Shown here in pieces: positions 9,216 through 18,164 of a stretch of 64,000 bases of DNA. This DNA is from Echinicola rosea. GTDB taxonomy: Bacteria; Bacteroidota; Bacteroidia; Cytophagales; Cyclobacteriaceae. Both the position numbers and the translations under genes were made by a program. The stretch covers positions 4,678,501 to 4,742,500 of the forward strand of contig NZ_CP040106.1 in NCBI RefSeq assembly GCF_005281475.1. The letters are read 5' to 3'. The notes beneath the pieces are model-generated. The model saw nothing but the letters and a program-made list of their open reading frames with translations, made no database searches and had not been told where the DNA came from. Numbering within the stretch: the stretch's first letter is position 1; every line of letters begins with the position of its first letter.

Positions 9216-9556
9216 TTCGTTTTTTTAGTTTCAGTAAATTTTCTTTCTGATAACCTAACTCATACAAATATCATACATAAAATACTTTTTTGAGGGGTAT
9301 TAAAACGGCGATGGCACGGGGCAATCGCGTCGAAAACCTTTCTTTCCCTCTGAACAATGTAAAGTTTAGTCTATGAAGGCTAAAAAAATCCTGTAAAAGT
9401 TAAAATAGGATTCACAAAAGTCCTGACGATCCACTTTCAGCAGGAAATAAATTGGCATCTTAATGGATAGTATAAAAGTTAATAATTCCTTCATCGCAAA
9501 ATGGCCCAAGTCATGCCAAATCGATGCATTTTCGCTTCTATTTTAAAATAAACAGA

Positions 9557-10645
9557 ATGATCATGAAGAGTGTCAAGTTACTTATTGTTGCAATCATCAC
9601 GGCCCTAATACCTGCTTGTAACCCCAGTAAGGAGCATAAAACCGAAAAAGCTTTGCGGCTTAATGACATCCAGGTAATCGGTAGCCACAACAGCTATAAA
9701 ATCGCAATCGAACCTGAAGTCATGACCATGATTGCTGAAATGGATTCCAATGCGGCCATATCCCTGGAATATGATCACCTTCCTTTAAACGAGCAACTGG
9801 AGCTAGGGCTGCGCAATCTAGAACTGGATGTGTTCCATGATCCGGTTGGTGGAAGGTACAGCGAGCCAAAAGCCTTGGCACAGCTTGATTCAGCAGGGAC
9901 TTCCCATTTACCTTTTGATGAAGCCGGCAAACTCGACCAAGCAGGACTGAAGCTCTTCCACGTCCAGGACATCGATTTCAGAAGCCACCACTTGTTATTC
10001 AAAGACGCACTGAATGAGCTTTCCAATTGGAGCTATGCCCACTCGGAGCACAGCCCGATCATCATCCTGATCAATGCCAAAGACGGCAATTCACCCCAGA
10101 TGACCCCTGCACTTCCCTTTACGGCCGCAGCACTGGACAGTATCGACAAAGAGATCCGATCAGTTTTTCCCAAAGAAAAATTGATCACTCCGGATATGGT
10201 ACGGGGGGAATATGCTTCCTTGGAAGAGGCTGTTTTGGCTGAAGGCTGGCCGCTACTGGAAGAAGTTAAGGGAAGATTTTTATTCGTATTGGATGAAAAG
10301 GAAGAAAAAAACAACCGCTACCGCTCTGTTCACCCCAACTTGGAAGATGCAGTACTCTTTATCAATGTCAAGGAAGGGAATCCAAATGCAGGTTTCCGCA
10401 TCATCAATGACCCAGTTGCCAATCATGATTATATCCAAGACTTGGTTTCCAAAGGTTATATGGTCAGAACACGAGCTGATGCTGGCACCAAGGAGGCCAG
10501 AAACAACGACTACAGCCGATTTGAAAAAGCCAAAAGTTCCGGTGCTCAGGTGATTTCTACTGATTACTATATTCCAAGTGGCCTGTTTGAATCGGATTAT
10601 AAAGTTGTGTTTGAAGACAATGCTTATGAACGAAAAATGCCTTGA
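9557..10645 (+). CDS. PI-PLC-like (calcium-dependent phosphoinositide phospholipase C) lipoprotein
   Basis: I start at ATG 9557 (MIMKSVKLLIVAIITALIPAC), which gives a lipoprotein signal peptide with its lipobox cysteine at residue 21 (362 residues in all); the longer in-frame ATG at 9524 would put charged residues ahead of it. The mature part reads IQVIGSHNSYK and LRNLELDVFHDP, the catalytic-His and metal-ligand regions of the Ca2+-dependent PI-PLC family, then FHVQDIDFRS and PIIILINAKDG. A phosphodiesterase acting on glycerophospho- or inositol lipids at the cell surface is the family expectation; the true substrate in a bacterium of this kind is unknown. Single gene, convergent with the sulfatase. 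Confidence 0.85.
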   Translation: MIMKSVKLLIVAIITALIPACNPSKEHKTEKALRLNDIQVIGSHNSYKIAIEPEVMTMIAEMDSNAAISLEYDHLPLNEQLELGLRNLELDVFHDPVGGRYSEPKALAQLDSAGTSHLPFDEAGKLDQAGLKLFHVQDIDFRSHHLLFKDALNELSNWSYAHSEHSPIIILINAKDGNSPQMTPALPFTAAALDSIDKEIRSVFPKEKLITPDMVRGEYASLEEAVLAEGWPLLEEVKGRFLFVLDEKEEKNNRYRSVHPNLEDAVLFINVKEGNPNAGFRIINDPVANHDYIQDLVSKGYMVRTRADAGTKEARNNDYSRFEKAKSSGAQVISTDYYIPSGLFESDYKVVFEDNAYERKMP

Positions 10646-10666
10646 TATCCGTTTGGATATAAAAGT

Positions 10667-10708
10667 CCAATAAGCGGCCTGCACTAAAAAACGCCTACCG
10701 CTTATTGG
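10667..10708. terminator. Long inverted repeat between convergent genes
   Basis: CCAATAAGCGG (10667-10677) pairs perfectly with CCGCTTATTGG (10698-10708) around a 20-nt loop. It sits between the convergent PI-PLC-like and sulfatase genes and could terminate both. No strong U-tract follows, so the terminator call is moderate. Confidence 0.5.
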
Positions 10709-10715
10709 GCTATTG

Positions 10716-12278
10716 TCACTTTAATTCCAACTGCTCTATTTCGCCTTGATCGCTTCCACGTTGCTTTTCATATGCTGCCACCATTTCCTGGAGCTTTTCT
10801 GGTTTGGATGATGCAAGGTTTTGTTGCTGGCCAATATCCTCTTTAAGGTTATAGAGCTGATATTCATCGTCATTTCCCAATTCAATATTGACGGCCTTTG
10901 CTACTGCGGGCCCTTGGTAGGGAGGGATCATGATCAAGTCGCCCTGTCTCAATGCCGTGCGGCCAGAAGCTTCAATGATCAGCTCATCCCTGCCTTCATC
11001 ACTGTTCCCTAAAAATGTGTCCAATAAATCCTTACTATCCTTCCCTTTCTTATCACTGTCCACCAAATGAGCCAATGAAGCCATCAAATCCATTTGGCAA
11101 ACCAAAGCGTCAGAAACCTTCGGCGTGACCTTACCTTTCCAGTACACCGAAAATGGCACCCGAGTCCCCGCTTCGAAAAGGCTGTATTTACCGCCTCTCA
11201 GCGGCCCCGCAGGCCTGTGGTCACCAAGTTTTTCTACCGCATCATCATAATAGCCGTCGTTTAGCACAGGACCATTGTCACTTGAAAATACAATCAGCGT
11301 ATTTTCCAAAATACCCACTTCTTCCAAGGCTTTGATAAACTCACCGATACACCAGTCAGCTTCTGCGATCACATCACCTCTAGGCCCCATTCCAGTGGCA
11401 CCTACAAATCTCGGATTTGGAGTACGCGGCACATGTGGCTGCTGTAAGGCATAGTATAAAAAGAAAGGTTTGTCCTTATGCCCCTTCACAAATGCCTTGG
11501 CTTTTTCCAAAAAGTGATCCGCCATATCCACATCGCTCCACTTAGCGGCCTCCCCGCCTTTCATAAATCCTATTCGGGGCACACCATTTACGATGCTGTT
11601 ATTATGGCCATGATGCCACTTCATCGTGAGCATCTCGGGGTTATCCTTTCCGGTAGGTTCGCCTTCAAAATTTTGCTGATAATTCACCTCAATGGGATCA
11701 TTGGGATCGAGGTTTACCACATGACCATTTTCGATATAGACTGTAGGCACCCTATCCTGCGTAGCGGCCAAAATATGGCTGTAATCAAAACCTACTTCAT
11801 TGGGACTTGGACTGATCTTTTCGTTCCAATCCACATTGCCACTTCCCAAACCGAGATGCCATTTTCCTACGATCCCTGTATAGTATCCTTGCTGTTTAAG
11901 CATTTTAGGCAACGTCATTTGCGCGGTATCGATCAGCAATGGTGCAGTGCCGGGAAGAATCTTGGCATTTTCGTTTCTCCAGGGATACGTTCCCGTCAGC
12001 AGGGCATAGCGACTTGGCGTACATGTGGCCGAAGAAGCGTATCCGTTCGTAAAGCGAACACCTTCATTGGCGAGCCTGTCCATATTTGGTGTGCTGATCT
12101 CCGTGGCTCCATAAGCACTCATGTCTCCATATCCCAAGTCATCCATGTAAATAACGATGATGTTGGGCTGGGATTTAGCAGTCACCTGATCTGCTGTTTG
12201 CTTATTCTGCTTGCAGGCCAACAATACACTGGTTAACAACAAAAAGCAGGTCAATGGGTTTAATTTGAACGTTAACAT
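10716..12278 (-). CDS. Sulfatase (arylsulfatase-type) lipoprotein
   Basis: The 520-residue protein has a lipoprotein signal (TCFLLLTSVLLACK, Cys ~22). The sulfatase domain starts QPNIIVIYMDDLGYGDMSAYG with the metal-binding DD. The formylglycine motif is SATCTPSR, i.e. C-T-P-S-R, a Cys-type site needing activation by a formylglycine-generating enzyme. GKWHLG and FSSDNGP supply further active-site residues. It should remove sulfate esters from glycans or arylsulfates, probably at the cell envelope. No anaerobic SME or FGE gene is in the window, and no glycan-utilisation locus surrounds it. Confidence 0.92.
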   Translation of the reverse strand: MLTFKLNPLTCFLLLTSVLLACKQNKQTADQVTAKSQPNIIVIYMDDLGYGDMSAYGATEISTPNMDRLANEGVRFTNGYASSATCTPSRYALLTGTYPWRNENAKILPGTAPLLIDTAQMTLPKMLKQQGYYTGIVGKWHLGLGSGNVDWNEKISPSPNEVGFDYSHILAATQDRVPTVYIENGHVVNLDPNDPIEVNYQQNFEGEPTGKDNPEMLTMKWHHGHNNSIVNGVPRIGFMKGGEAAKWSDVDMADHFLEKAKAFVKGHKDKPFFLYYALQQPHVPRTPNPRFVGATGMGPRGDVIAEADWCIGEFIKALEEVGILENTLIVFSSDNGPVLNDGYYDDAVEKLGDHRPAGPLRGGKYSLFEAGTRVPFSVYWKGKVTPKVSDALVCQMDLMASLAHLVDSDKKGKDSKDLLDTFLGNSDEGRDELIIEASGRTALRQGDLIMIPPYQGPAVAKAVNIELGNDDEYQLYNLKEDIGQQQNLASSKPEKLQEMVAAYEKQRGSDQGEIEQLELK

Positions 12279-12619
12279 GAGTTAGCTTAAAATAGTAAAT
12301 TAACAATGAACAAAACGGCTAAGCCTTTTCTTGGATTTCTTCTTTCCCCAAGAAGGATCTGCCTTACTCGAAAGATATCAAAAGCTAATCACAATCAAAA
12401 CAAAAATATATTTAAAAGTTGAGACTGCTCAGCAGACATAACTTTACTTTTTAGCTTTGATGGCCATCGCTCTCCTAAAAGTAAAGCGCTGATCTTACAT
12501 ATAACAAACAACAATTTAATACACACTAAAAACAGTTGTTCATATATTAAATTTTTAACATATAGTTATTTTTAAATATTTTAAAGTAAAATAATACAAT
12601 AACCCAAACTTTCTCTACT
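12279..12619. other. AT-rich intergenic region between divergent genes
   Basis: About 340 bp between the divergent sulfatase and FISUMP genes. It must hold both promoters. I see no convincing TTG/TAnnTTTG pair, repeat or RNA gene. Confidence 0.4.
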
Positions 12620-14023
12620 ATGAAACATTACAGCCCAATAACCTATTGCTGCATTTTATTAATCCTTGCAGCATCATGTGTGCAAGAAAGCATCGAGGAT
12701 CCCAATAGCGGAATGGTAAGTTTTTCGGAACTTCAAATTGATTTTGGCCATGACCTTCCCAACAGTAGAATTGCAGAGACATCAAGTTGGAACCATATCT
12801 TTTTAAATAGATGGGACACATTGTTCATCACCAATAAATCCACCGGGGAAGAATATAAATTGGCCTATTTGCCACGTGATTTTTCAGAAGCTTATCAAAT
12901 ACAATTACCCTATGGGAAATATGAGTTCGAAGCTGAAGTCCCGGGTGATAAATACGAAGATTATTTACCTTTTCGAATTGAGGGGGAATTTACCCTGGAA
13001 GCCACCAATATGGACATATCCATGCTGGGGAATACCGATTATGGTTTGGTAACGGTCAAAGATGAATTTGTTAAATCTGCTTATATAAATGGGGATCAAA
13101 ATTATGATCTTGAATACGCCCGAGGTTTTTTCTATGCTTATGTCAAGAAAGACCAAACTATCACCATAACTATCAAGGATTTCTTTCAAGACAATCCCCT
13201 TGAAAAAGTGGTGCAAGTGCATAAACACAATCATTACAATTTTTATCTCCAAGTCAATGAAACCGATGAAGGTGAAGTCAATTTTATTGAGTTAGCGATC
13301 GGCCCATTTGAATATAGTGAAGAATTCATTGAAGTGGACGGAAAGACGGTAACCGATGCCGCAGGCAATCGCTACCCAATCGTCAAAATTGGGGAACAAT
13401 ATTGGATGGCAGAAAATCTTAAAAGTGATGTTTTTTGCAATGGCGATTCCCTGCTCGTACCCGAAGACACCTACATCCAAGGGTATGTTGAACAAAATGT
13501 ACCTTTGGTACTATTTGCTGGCTATCACCCCGCAGGAGACCGAGGGGGCTATTACACAGGCGATGTCATATTGGATGAGCGAAATATATGCCCTTGTGAC
13601 TGGCATATTTCGACAGACGAGGACTGGAAAGAAATGGAAGCATATCTTGGAATGCCCGCTGAAGAGTTAGACATTTTCAGGACTACTTTAGGTGGGCAGT
13701 TCCGCGGAATTACTCAAGGAGTTGGCAGCAAAATAAAAGCTACCAATTGGCCCTATTCAACTAACAACACTGACGCCAATAATCTATCAGGCTTTTCAGC
13801 TTATGGTTTTAACAATTATTGCTGTAGTGAAGAACCTCCAGGATCGACGAAAGGATACTACGTTTATATAGATGATGGAGGGGGCTTAGGTCTGTGGTGG
13901 TCTCCAAAATCCTCCGGAGAAGACGCCATGATTGGGAGAGTAGTATCAGATACCGACAGCGGCATAGGAAGGGTACAGTTCTATAGGGAAATCCCTTCCA
14001 ATATTCGGTGTGTAAAAGATTAA
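12620..14023 (+). CDS. FISUMP-domain lipoprotein
   Basis: The 467-residue protein has a lipobox (CCILLILAASC, Cys ~20). Residues ~30-235 form an uncharacterised beta-rich region. From about residue 245 the sequence KTVTDAAGNRYPIVKIGEQ, then WMAENLK, ICPCDWHISTDEDWKEME and the closing SNIRCVKD mark the Fibrobacter succinogenes major paralogous (FISUMP) domain, common in Bacteroidota surface proteins. The usual 'GFSA' and 'WWS' elements are present. Function of the domain is unknown, with adhesion or glycan contact suspected. A strong terminator follows at once. Confidence 0.85.
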   Translation: MKHYSPITYCCILLILAASCVQESIEDPNSGMVSFSELQIDFGHDLPNSRIAETSSWNHIFLNRWDTLFITNKSTGEEYKLAYLPRDFSEAYQIQLPYGKYEFEAEVPGDKYEDYLPFRIEGEFTLEATNMDISMLGNTDYGLVTVKDEFVKSAYINGDQNYDLEYARGFFYAYVKKDQTITITIKDFFQDNPLEKVVQVHKHNHYNFYLQVNETDEGEVNFIELAIGPFEYSEEFIEVDGKTVTDAAGNRYPIVKIGEQYWMAENLKSDVFCNGDSLLVPEDTYIQGYVEQNVPLVLFAGYHPAGDRGGYYTGDVILDERNICPCDWHISTDEDWKEMEAYLGMPAEELDIFRTTLGGQFRGITQGVGSKIKATNWPYSTNNTDANNLSGFSAYGFNNYCCSEEPPGSTKGYYVYIDDGGGLGLWWSPKSSGEDAMIGRVVSDTDSGIGRVQFYREIPSNIRCVKD

Positions 14024-14040
14024 ACACAACCTAACTCATA

Positions 14041-14085
14041 CCTCCTTTGGGTCTATCTTCCTAAGCTGGCCCAAAGGAGGCTTTT
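14041..14085 (+). terminator. Rho-independent terminator after the FISUMP gene
   Basis: CCTCCTTTGGG (14041-14051) pairs perfectly with CCCAAAGGAGG (14070-14080), followed by CTTTT. The 11-bp stem begins 17 bp after the FISUMP stop codon. Confidence 0.8.
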
Positions 14086-14162
14086 AGAATAACATCCCTA
14101 TCTACACAGAGCACTTTTGTTATCTTTTTTTGTATTAGTCGGGCAGGATAAATCCTAATCAT

Positions 14163-14170
14163 TATCTTTG
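14163..14170 (+). promoter_or_regulatory. -7 box of the exonuclease promoter
   Basis: TATCTTTG matches the Bacteroidota -7 consensus TAnnTTTG exactly and lies 71 bp before the exonuclease ATG. No well-spaced TTG -33 element is evident, so the call is tentative. Confidence 0.4.
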
Positions 14171-14241
14171 GAGGATAAACAAAATTTTAACGGAACATTC
14201 CAATTTGCGAAGTCCAAATTCTCCTGTTAACCCTTCTAAAG

Positions 14242-15048
14242 ATGAATTTAAACTTAAAAACTCCCATTGCATTTTTTGACCTAGAGGCTACTGGCATCAA
14301 TATTTCCACGGATCGAATCGTGGAAGTATCCATCGTAAAGGTACATCCGGGGGGAGAAGAAGAAACCAAGACCATGCAAATCAACCCGACCATTCCGATT
14401 CCCAAGGAAGTCTCCCTGATCCATGGTATTTATGATAAAGACATCAAGGACGCCCCTACTTTCAAAGATGTGGCTAAGGAACTTCACCAGTTTTTGGAAG
14501 GAGCGGATCTCGCGGGGTTCAATGTCCTGAAATTTGACATCCCGCTTTTGGTAGAAGAATTTCTGCGTGCCGGTATCGATTTTGACATCGAAAAGCGGAA
14601 CCTTCTGGACGCTCAGAAAATTTTCCACATGATGGAAAAGCGAAACCTCACCGCCGCGTATAAATTCTACTGCGGAAAAAACCTCGAAAATGCCCATAGT
14701 GCAGAAGCTGACACCATTGCCACTTATGAAGTTTTCAAAGCACAGATAGAAAGGTACAAGGACGAAGAAGCCTTTGACCTGCAAGGAAACAAGCTCGGCA
14801 TTATCGAAAACGACATGAAGAAAGTCCATCAGCTGATCAATGAAAAAATGGTGGACCTCGCCGGAAGGTTTATTTTTAATGATGAAGGTGTCGAATGCTT
14901 CAATTTCGGTAAGCACAAGGGTAAACCTGTAGCGCAAGTTTTAAAAGAAGAACCAAATTACTACGATTGGATGATGAAAGGTGATTTCCCACTGGACACC
15001 AAACGTAAATTTACTCAGATCAAATTACGGGATTTTAATAATCGGTAG
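14242..15048 (+). CDS. DnaQ-like 3'-5' exonuclease (DEDDh)
   Basis: The 268-residue protein contains the exonuclease motifs of the DEDDh family: FFDLEATGINI (D and E, residues ~12-20), AGFNVLKFDIPLL (D, ~91-103) and HSAEADTIATYEVF (catalytic H and D, ~150-163). It resembles the epsilon proofreading subunit and RNase T. The C-terminal ~70 residues (FNFGKHKGKPVAQVL, then YYDWMMKGDFP) match the small domain often attached to Bacteroidota exonucleases. It is a stand-alone gene, so polymerase III proofreading or a DNA-repair role cannot be distinguished. Confidence 0.88.
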   Translation: MNLNLKTPIAFFDLEATGINISTDRIVEVSIVKVHPGGEEETKTMQINPTIPIPKEVSLIHGIYDKDIKDAPTFKDVAKELHQFLEGADLAGFNVLKFDIPLLVEEFLRAGIDFDIEKRNLLDAQKIFHMMEKRNLTAAYKFYCGKNLENAHSAEADTIATYEVFKAQIERYKDEEAFDLQGNKLGIIENDMKKVHQLINEKMVDLAGRFIFNDEGVECFNFGKHKGKPVAQVLKEEPNYYDWMMKGDFPLDTKRKFTQIKLRDFNNR

Positions 15049-15105
15049 GTGAGTCGTGAGATGTGAGATGTGAGTAGTGAGACTTGAGACCTGAGACATG
15101 TGTCT
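15049..15105. repeat. Heptamer (7-bp period) repeat array
   Basis: Directly after the exonuclease stop, units of the form GTGAGAT/GTGAGAC/TTGAGAC/CTGAGAC follow each other with a 7-bp period for about eight units. An inverted, related array lies at 31962-32003. Tandem heptamers of this kind are a known feature of intergenic DNA in Bacteroidota; no function is assigned. The rest of the gap to 15321 shows nothing further. Confidence 0.65.
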
Positions 15106-15321
15106 ACCAGCATTTTACAAGATTTGAGTCGGTTACTCCATTAAGCTGTTACTGATTGCTATGCTGAGCGTGGCAAAGGGTGAAATCAGGCACTCGGCGG
15201 AGTAGAGAAGTTGCTATCACCGCAATGGAAGGAATTTGGAGGCTGGGACACCTGCTGCCAGAGGACTTTGACATTGGCCAGCGGGCTTATCCAAAATATG
15301 ACATTTTACCCCCCAACTGAC

Positions 15322-16056
15322 TCACTCCAGCATTCCCTTTCGGTCAAAATACCTGAGGCGATAGCATTGCATGGCAGTATTGCCGAGATGATCGGAAAGC
15401 TGCCAGTTGGCCACTGCCCCCACTCCTGCTCCGATAACCGGGATAAGCTGTGCCAGCTTGGCCAAGTCCATGTAATCACGGTATTCGATCTGAAAACTCC
15501 TCCAGTCAAACCCGTCACCTTTTACGGGCAGGTTCTCTTTATGCTTATCCCAGTCTTCGATGATGCCGATCAGCTCATTTCTTTTCTTTTGGCTACAAAA
15601 GGCCAGCTGGAAAACATGCAGGATAAAAAGTCGCTCTCTAAAATCCTTGACATCATGCCCATACAGTGAAGCCATTTCAAACATCATCTTCATCTTGATG
15701 GTCAAAAAAGCGGGGAAATCAGCAAACCCCATCAAAATCCCCCCTGCTCCAGTCACCGCCCCTTCTACTGAAGCCGTACGCTTATACCATTTGATCTTAC
15801 TTTTTACTTTCTCTTCCCTTTTTTCGAACCCTACTTCAGCAGGTAAGGAAGCATTGATATAGCTGGAGCCAAAAAGCACTCCTTTCACCATCTTTTCGAT
15901 GGCAAAGGTAATGGCTTGGTGTACTTTTTCGGGAATGATATGATTGATCCGATGCTGCACGCCCTTGGCCATCCTGTTCATCAATGAAGGGTTTTTCTTC
16001 ATCTTTTGAAGCCAAGCATTCATTTCATAAAATGCAATTTCTTCGTATAGCAACAT
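15322..16056 (-). CDS. EcsC family protein
   Basis: The 244-residue protein begins MLLYEEIAFYEMNAWLQKMKK and contains SSYINASLP, VEGAVTGAGGILMGFADFPAF.. and LAQLIPVIGAGVGAVANWQL, the features of the EcsC family named after the third protein of the Bacillus Ecs ABC transporter locus. Two weakly hydrophobic Gly/Ala-rich helices (~105-130 and ~205-225) may be membrane-associated. The biochemical role is unknown. Here no ABC transporter genes are adjacent. Confidence 0.8.
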   Translation of the reverse strand: MLLYEEIAFYEMNAWLQKMKKNPSLMNRMAKGVQHRINHIIPEKVHQAITFAIEKMVKGVLFGSSYINASLPAEVGFEKREEKVKSKIKWYKRTASVEGAVTGAGGILMGFADFPAFLTIKMKMMFEMASLYGHDVKDFRERLFILHVFQLAFCSQKKRNELIGIIEDWDKHKENLPVKGDGFDWRSFQIEYRDYMDLAKLAQLIPVIGAGVGAVANWQLSDHLGNTAMQCYRLRYFDRKGMLE

Positions 16057-16253
16057 TCTTTTTTGTTAAAAGTATCATGATTTACTATTGGTCATTTAAT
16101 GGTATTACGAATCCCTGGCATCAGAAATCCTGATTACAAACCGGGATCAGCAAACGCTTGGGATAGACAGGTACAGCATGTCAATTGGTAATTCATCATT
16201 CCCAATTCCTAACTCATCATTGCCCATAATACTCTGGATTTTGCCATTAAGTC

Positions 16254-16754
16254 CTATCTTCCCCGCTTTCCTAATTCAACGACCCGGAGATTTTTTGGTT
16301 GGCCCCCTTCAAGGTCAAATTTCAAAAGTGTCTTCATTTGGTGAAAGCCATGATTGCCAATAGCCCCTGAATTCATATACAGACAGCCCAGCTCTTTGTC
16401 AAACTCCACTTTGCAGATATGACTATGACCACAAATAAAAATGGTGGGCTTTATTTCTTTTAGGTGTTTCTTTACTCCCTTGGCGTATCTGGGAGGCTTG
16501 CCACCGATATGGATCATCATCACCCTGGCGCCTTCCAGATCAAAAATCAATTCCTCAGGATACTTTTGCTGACAGGCCAAGTCATCAATATTGCCATAGA
16601 CGGCTCGGATTTTTTTCCCTTTGGGCAAGGCCTCCATGACTTTTTCATCGCCAATATCCCCTGCATGCCAGATTTCATCCACATCCTGCAGATGGGAAAG
16701 TGTCTTATCATCAATAAAACTGTGGGAATCCGAAATCAACGCTATTTTTACCAT
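16254..16754 (-). CDS. YfcE/MJ0936-type phosphodiesterase
   Basis: The 166-residue protein is a compact calcineurin-like phosphoesterase with metal motifs ALISDSHSFID (D, H), HAGDIGD, YGNIDD and ICGHSHI in order. MNSGAIGNHGF is typical of the YfcE branch. It should hydrolyse phosphodiesters with a dinuclear metal centre in the cytoplasm (no signal peptide). Natural substrate unknown. It lies 197 bp upstream of the EcsC gene on the same strand; co-transcription is possible but not shown. Confidence 0.88.
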   Translation of the reverse strand: MVKIALISDSHSFIDDKTLSHLQDVDEIWHAGDIGDEKVMEALPKGKKIRAVYGNIDDLACQQKYPEELIFDLEGARVMMIHIGGKPPRYAKGVKKHLKEIKPTIFICGHSHICKVEFDKELGCLYMNSGAIGNHGFHQMKTLLKFDLEGGQPKNLRVVELGKRGR

Positions 16755-16931
16755 ATTTGTTTGCTCCGCTCCATTCTAAATGCATACCAACCTGGCAATG
16801 ACCAAGCTGAGAACAAAGAAATGGAATTTAACGACGCCACAAAAGATAAAGACGAATTCCCCAAGGCAAACGCATTTAATATTATTTCGTGTTGGGCAGC
16901 TATCATCCGTGCCGCTGGCATTTTACCCCAG

Positions 16932-17830
16932 TTTGTCAATGCCGTTTAGTTAGTGTGTATCTGGAAAATATGGGTTCTATATTTTTTCCTTGGCAGTTAT
17001 TTTTCTAGCTAAATCCCTGGGTGGTTTTCATCCCTTTAGCTTTGTCACTTTTTTGCTGCAGGTCAAAGTCGAGTAGGCCTGGGCCCTATGCCCAAGCCTC
17101 TCTCAGAACCGTACGTGACAGTCTCCCGTCATACGGCTCTTGGCAATCAAATCTGATGTTCCAGATTTTGTTTCAAACAACTCCATCTTCCCTAATTTTT
17201 AGGTTGTGGAACCATTCAAAACCGATTGCCTCAGTCCCTTCGCTCTTTCTCCGTTTCCAGAGCTTTCAACACTACTACGGACTGATCCGCCCCATCCCTA
17301 TCAAAGGGGATGGTTCTCCTGTTCCATCCAACCGCCTGTTTCGAACTCCTGCCGCCTTAATGCCGCCTGCCAATAGGCCAACTCTCAGTCTGCGCTGCCT
17401 ATTTTGTCCCGGAAGTCACTCTAGCCCCCGGTTTTGACAGGAAGTATTTTTCACGACACTTCATCGAACGGTTCACTTTCGTTCAGCTTTTCGAAACACA
17501 TTCCTTCTGATCGCTCAGTACCACAGCCTTGAAAGCGCAGCACCATCAGGGGAATTTGACTGGTCTGCCTGATCCAGTCCCAGCCGTCGTGCCAAGGGTT
17601 GTAACGCCCTATTCGACATCAGTTGGATAGCATGTCCGGTTTCCCGAACTTCAGGACACACAAAGTGACCAAAAAACCCTGCCGCTACGCCACGGCGCAC
17701 AGGTGTGCAGCTATTGGCCTAAAATTAAAACCTTCCCTCATGCAGGCAAACTCCTCCTTTCCTAGCTGCCAACATTCTTTTTGGCTAGTATTTCGTCAAA
17801 CAAGCCTGCCCTGAAAGCTTTCGGGGGAAA
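16932..17830 (-). repeat. Family-D dispersed repeat (copy 1), split by a group II intron
   Basis: Read on the minus strand, 17830-17662 and 17067-16932 match consecutive parts of the element near 60715-61007: GCAGGCTTGTTTGACGAAAT, AAGAATGTTGGCAGCTA, GCACACCTGTGCGCCGTGGC, then the hairpin around GCAAAAAAGTGACAAA, and finally CACTAACTAAACGGCATTGA. The 594 bp between these two parts are a group II intron. The end TCAATGCCGTTTAGTTA matches the terminal repeat of the 60-kb copy; the opposite end is missing here, so the copy is truncated. The flank 16755-16931 holds no supported gene. Confidence 0.75.
17068..17661 (-). ncRNA. ORF-less group II intron
   Basis: On the minus strand the intron begins GTGTG (17661) and ends CTCGAC (17068), matching the GUGYG...AY boundaries of group II introns. 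Domain V is at 17139-17105: lower stem AGCCGTA/TACGGTT with the catalytic AGC, upper stem GACGG/CTGTC capped by a GAGA tetraloop. Domain VI follows (AGGCTTGGGC/GCCCAGGCCT, then A-CTCGAC). Upstream, CCGTAGTAGTGTTGAAAGC and GGAGAAAGAGCGAAGGG resemble domain III. No reverse transcriptase is present; only ~46 nt separate an ATG at 17186 (frame MELFETKSGTSDL) from domain V, possibly the remnant of a deleted maturase gene in domain IV. Removing the 594 nt restores a hairpin, GGTCACTTT|TTTGACC...GCAAAAAAGTGAC, identical in layout to the intact copy at 60.9 kb. It would splice or move only with a maturase supplied in trans. Confidence 0.85.
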
Positions 17831-18164
17831 AGTAGGAAAGTCTGATCAAAGCATAAACAATAGTGAATTTGATTACATGTAATGCAGCGGATACATATAA
17901 ATAATTTATGGGTTTTGTAGTCAGCAAATGAGCATGCTGTCAAATCAGCCTTTTTGCGGAGGATCATATAAAACAGTAGGCGTAGATGTCACCCGCACCC
18001 TAAATTGTAGCACATATGAAGCTAAACTCCATAGGAGCGACAGACATATATTCCAACTGAGATACTTTTTTTAATGCGTTCGCCCTGCGAATTCCCCATC
18101 TCCATTCTTTTCTATAAAGGATTTTACTATTTTTAAGCTTTTAAATAATAATCCTACTTACACT
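17831..18164. other. Intergenic region, nothing recognised
   Basis: About 330 bp between the truncated repeat and the DUF808 gene. I see no gene, hairpin with U-tract or consensus promoter; the DUF808 promoter must lie here. Confidence 0.3.

Noticed and set aside
16748..16939. 63-codon minus-strand ORF upstream of the YfcE-like gene
   Set aside because: It overlaps sequence leading into the family-D repeat end and has low-complexity composition; no domain or start signal supports it.
17021..17437. Plus-strand ORF of 138 codons over the group II intron
   Set aside because: It runs antisense through domains V and VI and domain I-III of the intron; its RTVRDSLPSYGS segment is simply domain V read backwards.
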